A DNA stretch of 64,000 nt, from positions 6,350,083 through 6,414,082 of the forward strand of contig JAJEKV010000073.1 of the NCBI GenBank assembly GCA_021234155.1, in the 5' to 3' direction. The position numbers were made by a program, and so were the translations under genes. Source of the DNA: Isoetes taiwanensis. Taxonomy: Eukaryota; Streptophyta; Lycopodiopsida; Isoetales; Isoetaceae. This document shows, piece after piece, positions 23,876 to 33,936 of the stretch. The notes under the pieces are model-generated. The model was not told the origin of the DNA. It saw nothing but the letters and a program-made list of their open reading frames with translations, and did not search any database. Within the stretch, counting starts at the first letter, position 1, and the number at the start of each line of letters is the position of its first letter.

Positions 23876-26650
23876 TGGAAGAATAGAATAGAATAAATTT
23901 TTTAACGTCCACGGAGACCAATAGGTCATGGGACCCATACAATGGGCTAGTACAATCATTACTACTAGGATTAAAAAACCCCTGCCTCGAAAGGTTTTCA
24001 AGGGAAAAACCTTTGCAGTAATGATGATACTAGACAAGCGGAGATAATGACTACTGAGGGATCAGTAATTGCCGACGTTTGTCTAGAACCTCAAGTATGT
24101 ATAATGCCAAGTCATGCACAGATGGTGCTCTGAGAAGTTGTGGAAGCGTGGAATGGAATGCTAAGGTCAAAAAATGATTCCGGACTATCTCAAAAGCAGG
24201 GCAACTCAGAAGAGTATGGCTTTCATCTTCAATAACCTATAACTGGCAACAGGCATATAGTCTCGCTTCTCGCGGCAATTGCGGCCGCTCCCATCTACCT
24301 GTCTCAATCCGTAGCCTGTGGGACCCCGTGCGAATTGATGTAATAGCTACAAGCTTGTTCCTGGACAATGAAGCAAGCAAATAAGCTTGGGGCCCTGGTG
24401 CCAAAGTGGGATTTATGTGTGCATGACAGTGTTGTTAAAAAACTCTGTTTTTAACCATAGAGTACTTTTAAAAAAACCCCTACGTTTTCTAAACGTTTGC
24501 AACCATCGTGGGTTATCAAAAACTGTAAAAAAAAAAAAAAACCCATTACTAATGCCTCGAATGACTTTCATCTTCTTCTTTTACAACTAATTTTATTTCG
24601 ATTCATTTTTTTCTATATTGCTTCTGAAGATCTGACTGCCATAAGTGATAAATAGAAGTAGGAAGTGAACCAAAACCGTTCCAAAGGTATAGCTGCTTCA
24701 AATAATTCTTTTTTACCTATATTTATTTCTCTTCTGTCTACCTCTAGTATGATAATAAGCTAAACCTTTATGTTAGTTGTTATATTATTAAGTTAAACCT
24801 TTGAATTGAATACACATTTTTGTGATTTGATTGGAACCCAAATATGGTGCTGGTATTAAAAAATGTTATATAATCTGTTTCAAAGGGGCAATTTGGGGTT
24901 TTTAAAGTTTTTTTTACGTTTTTAACGTTTGCAATGTTTTTAACGTTTTTAATATTATAAAAACGTATTCTAAGATTTTAAAAACCAAAAATAAAAAACT
25001 TTAAAAAAACTTAAAAAACGTATGGTACCCGTACGGTATGCAAAGTATGTAACAACATTGGTGCATGATAATGACCAGTTTTCACTTGGGCCAAAGTAAC
25101 TGCGTCCCATATCTTTTGAGAAAAACGACCATTGAGATATTGTTGCAAAAGCTGAGGATCAGAACTGGCAAGCATCAGGCAGTGCTCTGGTTACACCCCA
25201 ACGGGCAAACCATGTAGTGCAATGCTCTTTCCAACATCGTTTCAAACGCTGAGGAGATTCAGCCATGGCAAGTGCAAGAACAGGATACCTAACATCATCC
25301 ATGTGGTGCACCTTTATGGATATAGTGGAGATGGCGCTTCATGGCGTAATGTTGAAGAGGCCAAAAACCCGTCTCTTGTAAAAGAATAGCATAGGGCACC
25401 GTTGTTTTAACTCCAAGGCTGTAAGTGAGAAAGGACTTTTGCACCCGCTCCATGCTCTCCCAAGCACTAGCACTAATGGCGTGGCCCCCACACTTCGTAA
25501 CCATCACAAAAATGTGCTCTACCAAAACTTCGAAACAAGTGAGCTTTTCCGTGGCCAATCATGAATTTCTGGCGTGAAAACAATTGTTTTGCATTGCATA
25601 GAGTGCTCTCCATCCAAAGCAGACCACCCGCTTGGTAATACTTCGTTCCCAAAGTGTGTTCTTACAGAATTCTACACCAAGATACTTGTAGCTATCTACA
25701 ACTTCAACCCGGCGGCTATCATAGTGCATAGTGGGAACATTGTGACGAGAAGATTGAACTACCAAAAGCTTGGTCTTTTGGAGATTAACACGAGACTGTG
25801 TTCTCACAAAAATTGTGCAGAGCATGTAAATGTTGCCGCATACAAGCGGCAGTATGTGCGGAAGTGAAACATCATCAAGATACATAAATTGCCTAATGAT
25901 ATAGTGTGCCAAATGTGGACCTCCGCCATGATTATCAAGCCATTCTTCCAATTGATCGATGTACAAGCCAAAGAGTGTAGGAGATAAAGGGCAACCCCGA
26001 TTTAACTCCAATATTGCTAGTGATTTGAGTACCGATCTTTGGAAATTTAGCAAAAACCCTTTTATAGAGTCGATAAACTACATTTTGAAGATCTTGTGGA
26101 ACCCCAAGTGCACAGTTACCGCCAAAGAAGCTCATGATGGTGCTTGTATCAAAAGCAGAAGTAAAATCCACAAAGCATATATAGAGGTCTTGTTTCAAAC
26201 GTCGACTATGTTCAATAAGCATGCGCGAATGTGAAAATATGGTCTATTGTAGAATGGCATGGACGAAAAGCCCCGCCGCCCTACAAAGACGTATACCCAA
26301 GATATGTTACGCCCATGATGTCAATCGCTTCTCGTAAGACCGGCTAAGAGCTTTGAGAATATGGAACTTACCATGATCATGCGATAATTAGAAGGGTCAT
26401 GCTTATCACCGCTTTGTAAATTGGTACGACCTTATCGGGAAAATGCCCCCAAGTTTACGGCGCAAGCCTTCTTGCAAAGCTTGATTTAAAAGAGTAGTGA
26501 TGATTGAAAGCAATAGCGGACCCCCCCATTTAAGCAATTCTGCTTGCAAACCTTGAAGATCAGGAGACTTGCCATTAGATAGATGCCGCAGTCCTTCTTT
26601 GACTTCCTCCTCTGTGAATTGAAGAATATCACCTACCAAAGGAGAATGTA
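23876..26650 (-). pseudogene. LINE-B, 5'-truncated copy (unit 1), split by a hAT-like element
   Basis: Non-LTR element. The 3' end at about 23880 shows the hairpin-plus-TCCGTGGACGTTAAAA box and an ATTCT-repeat tail. ORF2 RT is visible at 25559-26222: CFVDFTSAFDT, LNRGCPLSPTLFGLYIDQLEEWLDN (in two pieces), QFMYLDDVSLPH (YLDD where sister copies have YADD), NLQKTKLLVVQSSRHN. Thumb and C-terminus are at 25295-25558. RT entry HLSNGKSPDLQGLQAEL is at 26406-26660. The copy stops abruptly at 26650 where unit 2 begins. 24427-25060 is a later insertion. Confidence 0.85.
24427..25060. mobile_element. Non-autonomous hAT-like element (unit 1)
   Basis: 634 bp, no coding capacity. Ends CAGTGTTGTTA and TAACAACATTG form an inverted repeat (10 of 11). 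It is flanked by a perfect 8-bp duplication GTGCATGA (24419-24426, 25061-25068). Eight-bp duplications and CA(G/A)TG-type termini fit the hAT superfamily. Unit 3 has the uninterrupted site. The interior holds TTTTTAACG-type repeats. Confidence 0.85.
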
Positions 26651-26654
26651 TGAG

Positions 26655-27750
26655 GAACATACATTCTCTAAAAACTGGTCATTCCCAAGAAATTTTTTAC
26701 CCGTTTGAGTGTTTTGGGAGGAGCAAGCTTCTTCAAGGCCTCAATTTTATTCTCTGCTACCTGAATACCTTTTGTAGACACTTCATGTCCCAGCAAGTCT
26801 CATTTTGAGCATAAAAAGACACACTTCTTTGGATTTGGGCTCACACCTCCTTTTTTGCATAAGGCAAATAGCTTTGTTAGACAATCAAAGTGGTATTTGA
26901 AAGAGGTACCTAAGCAGAGATCATCCAAGAAGGCACGAAATGCAGTTGGAGGTATATCCTTGAAGATAGTATCCATGGCTCTTTGGAAGGTTGCTGATGC
27001 ATTCATCAATCCAAAGGGCATTCTCCTCATTGCAAATGTTCCCCATGGTGTAATGAAAGAGGTCTTTGGCTGCTCTTCCTCCTTTATACTTATTTGATTA
27101 AAACCTGAGAAGCCATCTAAGAAAGAATAAATCTCCTTACCTGCAACAGCAGGCACACTTCTTCCAAGAAAGGCAAAGGGTAACAATCTTTGATAGTGGC
27201 TTTATTCAAGTCCCTATATTCCATGCAAATTCTTATGGTTTTGTTTTTCTTTTCAACAGGTACAACGCAAGATAACCATTCTAGATTTACATTTTTGAGA
27301 TCACACCAGCATCTTTCATTTTATATAACTCTTCTTTGATTATGCCAAGCAAAGATTCATTTATTCTCCTCAGCTTTTGATCCACAGGTTTCATCCCTTC
27401 CTTGATCTTTATTTCAAACTCACACACTCCTTTGTCAACACCAACTAGTGTAATCCAAGCAAAGATATCTTTCCATTCATCAAAAAATTTGGTGATAAAA
27501 GACTCATCCTCTTCTTTGAATAGATCTCCAACATACAGAACTCTATCTAGACCTTTTTTGTCCATCTTACCTCCTTTACCTATATTTTCCCCACTTGCAT
27601 TAATTACCAAGATAGGATAGAGTTGTTGCAAATCATCTTTTTCCAAGCTTCTTCTTGAATTGCTCCCTCAGCCAAATGCTCGAGCATGACACTTCTGCAC
27701 AATGCATCAGCTTCACAATTTGTGGCAGCTAAAGCTAACATCCCATTGCT
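26655..27750 (-). pseudogene. Gypsy B RT fragment (array unit 2)
   Basis: Duplicate of 19940-21080. RT palm is at 26800-27186 (FSGFNQISIKEEEQ, FRAFLDDLCLGTSF), RT entry and upstream region at 27287-27646. The frame is more intact than in unit 1. Small variants are shared with unit 3 and not with unit 1. Integrase and the RNase H end are absent. Confidence 0.85.
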
Positions 27751-28620
27751 CTGGATTTGGGAGACTCCTCTATGGAATAGGCTAGTGAAAATTTGCTACA
27801 AGGCAGTGAGCTAGCCAACCTTGCACAAAAAGGGTCTAATAAGGTACTAATAGCATCAATTCCCTCAGGCGTTTGCATTCCAACTGCTTCTCAGTCTATA
27901 GATAATCCTGCATCTACAACCATGTTGGACGCATAGTCTGTGTTATTTATGATGAATTTGCTTAGAAATTGTGGCTTATTATTGGTTAAATTATATGATA
28001 TTGCAGTTATGTATGATGTAGCAAGTAGTTTTATAATGGTTTTGCAATTATCTATATGATCTGAGTTTGCATTATGCTGAGTTTAATATTTGCGATGTTT
28101 CTACCCGATATGGCTGAGCTAGTTAACATAAGATTCAGTCACTTATAGATGACCATTTACAGACCTGAGAGCTGATTTCTTGCTTAACATCTACCTCTGA
28201 CCTCTTAGACAATATGAACAGGATCTTGTCTTAGATCTATGGGCATGGCTAGTTTTGATGCCTTTATCTTTCTCTAGTGTTGTATGGATCTAGTATTGAT
28301 CTGCAAATCATGGTTTTTATGCGGTGTTCTCGTAGGACCTCTGTGTTTACAATAATGCTATTTCTAACATGCGGGGCATTATTCTGCTCCACATTTCCAG
28401 AATCCAAATCGTGCAAAGGAAGGGGGGAAAAAAAAAAAAAAAAACTGGCCACAACAACGGCGATGGCATGGAGGGAGCAAAAGTAGAATGCTTACCAGGA
28501 CTGTGCTTGTGCAGATGCCAAAACGATATGTGCCAGGTCTGCGTTGTGAATTTTTTTCGCTAACTTTGTGAAGTTGAACTTCAGTCTGTTGGGTCAAGCT
28601 TAGCGTTGTATCTAAGTTTG
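27751..28620. other. Non-coding part of unit 2, left of element 2
   Basis: Matches units 1 and 3, but lacks about 1.3 kb between 28315 and 28320 (equivalent to 21753-23033), including the microsatellite. It shares with unit 3 a 120-bp deletion relative to unit 1 (GATTCAGTCACTTATAG at 28133). Ends TCTAAGTTTG at the element 2 insertion point. No gene. Confidence 0.6.
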
Positions 28621-30256
28621 TGTGACGTTTCACGTATTTATATGGTATACGTAACGTATTTATACGGTATACGTATAAATATACCGACACGTCACCCACT
28701 AAAGGTACGCCACCATGGGGTATTGCAACAACCAAAAAGGGATTAAATTAGCTATATCATTAAGGATAATAACCTATGATTAGGGAATTAAGGTCTAAAT
28801 GGATTAATTAGGTTAATTAATGCTTTGGGAAGGCGCCACCTGGCCTAAATCGATAGGCCAGCATGGGGACTTCCAAATTGGGCCATCAACTTGACCCCTA
28901 TCCCTAATTGACTCCCAAAAATCGTCCAAGAGGAGCAGGAGCTGAGCGCCTACCTTTGCCAAGCTGAGCGCCACCTTTGTCAAGCACTTATACCTGTGTA
29001 GCCAGAGCTGAGCGCCAAGTCCCAGGAAGATGGAAGCACCAAATGACAACGGATCCAACAGGAACTCAGGTGGGTGGTTAGTATAGCTTGAGAATTCTAG
29101 GGTAGCGCCCCTGTTGGGCACTGGTTGTGTTTGTTTCTCTGTTCTCTCTATGTTTTACTTGTAGGAACTAACCCTTGATTGTAAAGATGAGTTCTCTTTA
29201 TTTCTGATTCTGGTCTTGCTCTTAAAGGATGGATTGATAGTTCTTTGCATAGCTTTACTCTGGAAATGGGGGAAATAAGGGGGGTAGAGACCTCTGAGCC
29301 ATGTTAGTAGTATACTCCTAGGTTGATCCCTGTATTTCCCATTAGTTGCGGCCTGTGTACAAGAGACCACCGAGTCGTGGATGCTATGGAATGACTTAGC
29401 ACCAAATAAGGGACACAGTGGTGAAGTGGGGGTGGGGTCTTGCACGAACATAAAAGGCTCCTGAGACTCCTACAGTGGGCTAGGCCTGATAGCCGGTCAC
29501 GTAGAGGGCCGGGTATGGGTCTGACACTCCCTGGGTGTAGAGGTGTGATCTATATGGAGCATCTTGCACTTTGAGTAGATTTAGGGTGAGTAAGTTGGGT
29601 ACGGATGCGGGGGTCGCTGACGCGGCACGTATTCTCTAGCTCACCCATGGAACCACCGCGGATCCCGGAAGGGGACGCTTCCCCGACCTGCCTCATTCGG
29701 ACGGGCTTCATGAACCCCGAGTAGGCTCAAGGGTGATACCTTGAGTCTCTGCGGTCGGGAAGGCTATAGTGACGCCATAGCATGATTCACTCATCCGCAA
29801 AGTGTGCAATGAGAGGGGCGGATGGAGTGGACAACCCTAGCCGATGTTCTATGCCAGCCAACGCCATGTCAAGACTTCGGCCTGGGCTGATCTCTTGAGA
29901 CCTAGCCATCACCGATCCTTCACGGAGTCCGAGCCGGGTAGAACCATGGGTTTGGGTGTTTTCCTTAGTATTAAATGCATATTCTTTGTTGTTGTCACTT
30001 GATGGATGTGCCACCCCTCGTGGTGGTAAAATTATGATATGATTATGCTGTGTGCTAACTTTGTATTCACGCTTCCGACGTAGGAGCCCCATCAAGGCGC
30101 AATAATGACCCTCTCAGTGTCCTTCACTTGAGCATCTTCTTACAGATGGCCCAAGTTAGACTGAGGCCCCCCGCCATGGTGAGTTGGTTGCCATGGGAGG
30201 GAAAGTCCCCCGATGTATATGTCCGAAAGTGTCGTGATATGTTCGGGAGAGCCACA
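28621..30256 (+). repeat. Element 2 5' LTR
   Basis: Direct repeat of 38779-40411. Starts TGTGACGTTTC and ends GAGAGCCACA. Contains the block GTCCACTCCATCCGCCCCTC (minus sense, 29806-29866) that is also found in the LTRs of element 1, and a small inverted repeat CCACCCCTCGTGGTGG (30010) with a counterpart in element 1. Short ORFs inside it are not conserved coding sequence. Confidence 0.9.
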
Positions 30257-30258
30257 GT

Positions 30259-30270
30259 TGGTATCGTGAG
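30259..30270 (+). other. Primer-binding site of element 2
   Basis: TGGTATCGTGAG begins three bases after the LTR. The first seven bases match the initiator-Met tRNA primer site, and the mismatch falls at CAG. Same sequence as in element 1. Confidence 0.6.
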
Positions 30271-30431
30271 TGGTTTTGGGAAACCAATCTAATTGCACTG
30301 GCCACATACTAACTCGTTAGATCGTTAGTAGTGAGTGAGGATTTCGGAGTAGTATGAGATTTGGGTGGTGTAGTAGATGCCGTCATGATTGATTTAATGT
30401 GGTTTAAGTCTAATATTGGTATATGTACCCG

Positions 30432-30531
30432 GTGCGAAACCCTAACCCTAAGTGGCGGGCAGGGGGTACCCGGGTGTTGTTGGCAACGGTGGCGAGGTCG
30501 GGATAGTGTCTGCCCGCCACCCTAATTATTA

Positions 30532-30565
<34 letters not shown>

Positions 30566-30655
30566 CTAACCCTAAGTGGCGGGCAGGGGGTACCCGGACG
30601 CTTCTGGCGGCCGTAGCAAGGTCGAGGTAGGGGGTGCCCGCCACCTAAAAAAATG
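30432..30655 (+). promoter_or_regulatory. Duplicated leader module with telo-box and GTGGCGGGCA/TGCCCGCCAC inverted repeat
   Basis: Two copies (about 30436-30525 and 30561-30650) of AAACCCTAACCCTAAGTGGC, then GGGCAGGGGGTACCCGG, closing with TGCCCGCCAC. The arms GTGGCGGGCA (30452, 30576) and TGCCCGCCAC (30511, 30635) are perfect inverted repeats. A run of about 30 A lies between the copies. AAACCCTAA is the plant telo-box found in promoters of growth-related genes. The location just upstream of the H3 ORF suggests a promoter role. That role is inferred. Confidence 0.45.
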
Positions 30656-30862
30656 CGTTTCCGCCAGTTTCAAATTTTTAGGGTAAAAATTTAAATTTAG
30701 GTTAAGAGTAATATTTTTCATTATTTCTTTTAACGTTGGTTGCTTCCCTGAGCTCCGCCTAGCCGCCATAGCCGCCGGAACTGGAAGCTTCCCTCCGCCA
30801 TAGCCAAACCTCATTTCTTGCCTTCCTCTCCCAAGCGCCCACTCAGCGCCCACCTTTTTGTG

Positions 30863-32221
30863 ATGGAGGAACCTAAGCAGGTATACAAGCGCAAGCCTCG
30901 CTATTCTAAATCTCCCATAGAGTCCCTGATGGCCGAACTGCTGCCACGCCCAAACCCATCGCCAGAAGAAGAGGCTAAAACTGAGGAATTATTGGAGTAT
31001 TTTGTTAAACGTTTTTATGAAGGGGTTAGGATACCATACCCGCTCTTCTGCTATAACGAGCGCTTTGTATATAAGCTTAACGCCATCCGAGAGTCCTATA
31101 CCGTAGTTGAACAGGAAGATGGTGTCCAGAAATATACACGGTTCTTCCCACCGGAAGGGGATGAGCAAGCTGAAGCCGAGGCCATACAAACGCAGGCCCA
31201 TAAGATCCTTCACATGGCACAAGCAGCGGACCTACAGTGGCTTGCAGCCGATGACCCAGCTTCAGGGTACCGTTATCTTGGTAACGGGATGTGCCTCTTT
31301 AACAGGGGGTCATACACCATTCCATCTTTTTCATATGAGCAGGAGACAAATCGTATCATTTGGGAAGCTGGAACACCCCCATTTTTCACAGATCAGTTCC
31401 AGCGGGCTGTCGAGCAGGACATGCAGGCCAATCCCCCACGGTACTTCCTGGAGCTTAAAAGGAGAACAGACATCTGGCTAGCCGGGGAAAAACGGGCAGA
31501 GGACCAGGTAACACTCCAAGCACAAGCACAAGCGGCAGCTCAGTTAGCAGAGGAGGCTGCTAAGCTTCGTGAAGATACCCTCCATGCACAGCAGCAGCTA
31601 GAACAGGAGCAGAATAGGAAAAGAATGCAGGATGAAGCAGAGCAGAGGGCGAGAGAGGCAACAGAGGCAGTTAAGGAGCGGCTTAGGAAAGAAGAACAGG
31701 AATGAGACCGTCAAGATCAGCCACCTCCGAATGTTTCTATTCCTCGCCGAAGACTGAAGAAGACACCCCGTAAGTCGGGTGCTCAGTATAAGGATCAGCT
31801 CAAGGCTCGGGGTGGTGTCGCTAAGGCTGCAGGGGACAATCGGCGAGATGAGATCATCCGAAAGGCCCGACATCCAAGGACAGCAGGGAAAACTATTCCT
31901 GGAGCCCCACCCCAGCCTAAGAGGAGGCATCGTTATAAGCCTGGCACCGTAGCACTTAGGGAAATAAGAAAGTATCAGAAATCTACCGAGTTCTTGCTAC
32001 GGAAACTTCCCTTCCAGCGTTTGATCCGAGAGATTGCTCAAGAGTTTAAGACGGATCTCCGGTTTCAGACTCATGCAATTCTAGCACTCCAGGAAGCGGC
32101 TGAAGCCTATTTGGTGGCCCTCTTTAGCGATGCAAATTTATGTGCTATCCATGCTAAGCGAGTGACGATAATGACAAAGGACCTTCAGCTGGCACGCCGG
32201 ATCCGTGGGGAACGGCCGTGA
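30863..32221 (+). CDS. Element 2 ORF1: N-terminal domain, coiled coil and C-terminal histone H3
   Basis: Start ATG 30863 ([18 protein letters not shown]) and stop TGA 32219-32221, 452 residues if the single in-frame TGA at 31703-31705 is ignored. Residues 1-200 are an unrecognised domain ([37 protein letters not shown]). About 205-290 is an Ala/Gln/Glu-rich coiled coil. About 300-355 is a basic tail with TPRKSG, reminiscent of the ARKS motifs of H3. Residues 356-452 are a complete H3 fold: [83 protein letters not shown]. By eye, roughly four in five fold positions match canonical plant H3, with no CENH3-type longer loop 1. H3 with H4 forms the nucleosome core. Here the protein is retroelement-encoded, between 5' LTR and gag. 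The TGA may be a CGA-to-TGA change, readthrough or an error. Confidence 0.93.
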
Positions 32222-32486
32222 CTATTGTAAAATAACATTTTTGTATGTATGTAATCGATATATTAATATGAATCCTGTTTTGACTTCTTATTCCGACTGT
32301 GATTTTTTTCTTTCTTTTATGTATGTATAATAGGAAATAAATAAATAAATAAATAAATAAATACACATAATTAGCTGGCGCCTCGAACGTCGTGCCCGGA
32401 AGTTTAAAAGTGACATTTCTTTCAGGGTTTTCATTCATTTCTTATTCCTTCCATTTTCTTCCTCCCCCTATTTCTCGTCCTCAACG
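32222..32486 (+). other. AT-rich spacer between ORF1 and ORF2 of element 2
   Basis: AT-rich, with TAAA tandem repeats (32335-32362) and TATA-like stretches (TATATTAATATG, TGTATGTATAATAGG). Pyrimidine-rich just before the ORF2 ATG (CCTCCCCCTATTTC). It looks like a 3' UTR followed by a 5' UTR. I see no copy of the leader module here. Confidence 0.45.
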
Positions 32487-33894
32487 ATGGATTATGCTGG
32501 GCGCCTAGCATGGTACATGGGAGGCGAGCAATGGGATCCTCAGGTCCCCTACCCTCTTCTAGACCCCTTCCTGCAGTGCAAAGTTGATCTCGTCGACAAC
32601 ATGCGGGCACACCCTGATTATGACACCTTCCTAGAGTTTTATGACGAGGAAATCCTGCCCCAAGCAGAGTTTTTCGGAGAGCCGCCTCAACCCTATCTCC
32701 ATAGGGATATCTTAGGGCACATGTTTGGGGATGACCGTCACAGTTATGATATTCTTAAGAGCATTGTCAGACGTGCTAAGCACGCCCCCATTATTGACTG
32801 TGGCTCTAACGAGCTGTACTTTGAGGCCCAGTTTGCCCTTGCGCTCATCATGGATAGGTATGTTGACGGTACCGACACGGCCTTAGAGCAAGCCAAGTCC
32901 CCACTTCCCCCAGATCCTGAGGAGGATGAGGAGATAAGCTATGCCGACTTTGTAAGATGGAAGAAATTGGCCACAGAGAAGCCTTCCTCGTAGCAAGGGC
33001 CAAGCTCTTGTCGGCTTAAGCTCCCTTCCTACTATAAAGGTTGGGGATCAAGATTACTTGCTACTGAGCGACATTCAATGGGGATATCAGCATATCGCCA
33101 ATAAGGGCAAGCAAAAGACGGCTCATCTCCTCTATGAGCTGGCCGAGTATTGTCAGGGTCAGAACGACTTCATCGATTATTCTCGACCCGTCTATGTGCC
33201 AGAGATACACCAACTGCTCAACTATCAGCCTCTTGATGTTGAGCCTATCAACACACTGTTATCCTTACGGCAGTTAATGATTCAGGGTACTCCGTCCTCA
33301 ATTCCTGAATCGGCTTTCCACGCTACGGCCCCACATGTTCCCAACATCAACGATGTCGTCGTCAAGGTCGAAGACGACCCAACTATGGAGGATCTATGTG
33401 ATGAAGGCCAGTATGCTCAGGAGGAGAAAGATTTTGCTATGGAAGAGGAACTGCCCCAGAACTTGGAGTCTGAATTGGCTTCTTCAACCCATCCGACTGT
33501 TGCGGGGTTGAAATGCCATATTACCCGATTCTTCTTGTCGGCCTTCACGAGCAAGCAAGTCCTCTTCTTTGCTAAAGCAATTGCACCTAAAGCAGAGGCG
33601 GCTGTATGGGCACTTAGGGCACTTTCTACGACAGCCGGCCATAAGAAGTTGCCCACTAACCTCGAGCAGGTCATCCTGGTAAATCGTGATCTGGCCATTG
33701 CAGTATTTGACCACGACATCGGCTCTTGGATGAATTTGAGTCTCCTGATTGCAGCGCCATTAGCTACAAATGTTCCTCCAGAGATAGCTTCATTAGCTGC
33801 CTCATCAGTTAACCCTAGTGTGTTACTTCTGCAGCACCGACCAGAGCCTGAGTTTGATATCCAAGCACAAGATGTTGAAGGGTCCACCTCTTAG
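32487..33894 (+). CDS. Element 2 ORF2: N-terminal domain plus C-terminal histone H2A, one frameshift
   Basis: ATG 32487 (MDYAGRLAWYMGGEQW). This frame stops at TAG 32991. The +1 frame is open through the overlap and runs to TAG 33892-33894, so one shift near 32960-32990 joins about 470 residues. Residues 149-245 of the downstream part (33502-33792) match H2A in order and nearly without gaps: AGLKCHITRF (H2A AGLQFPVGRI), AIAPKAEAAV (AGAPVYLAAV), VILVNRDLAIAVFDHD (RIIPRHLQLAIRNDEE), LLIAAPLATNVPPEI (LLGRVTIAQGGVLPNI). The last piece is the H2A docking tail. The spacing AAV-26 residues-R(D/H)L is identical to H2A. The upstream part, SYDILKSIV... ALIMDRYV... PTIKVGDQDY... QHIANKG, faintly resembles H2B. 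The protein would pair with H2B in an H2A-H2B dimer. Confidence 0.8.
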
Positions 33895-33936
33895 TTCTAG
33901 ATTTTATCAGACAATTGTATCCAGTTTTATGTAATT

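Noticed and set aside
29787-30095. 102-codon minus-strand ORF in the element 2 LTR
   Set aside because: The frame is not kept in the other LTR copy. It is LTR regulatory sequence.
30863-31560. H4 fold in the N-terminal half of element 2 ORF1 (H4-H3 doublet)
   Set aside because: No equivalent of the H4 TVTAMDVVYAL region or its N-terminal tail could be found.
31928-32221. CENH3 identity for the H3 of element 2
   Set aside because: KFKTDLRF-type loop 1 is of canonical length (EFKTDLRFQ) and most fold residues follow ordinary H3, so H3 is the better call.
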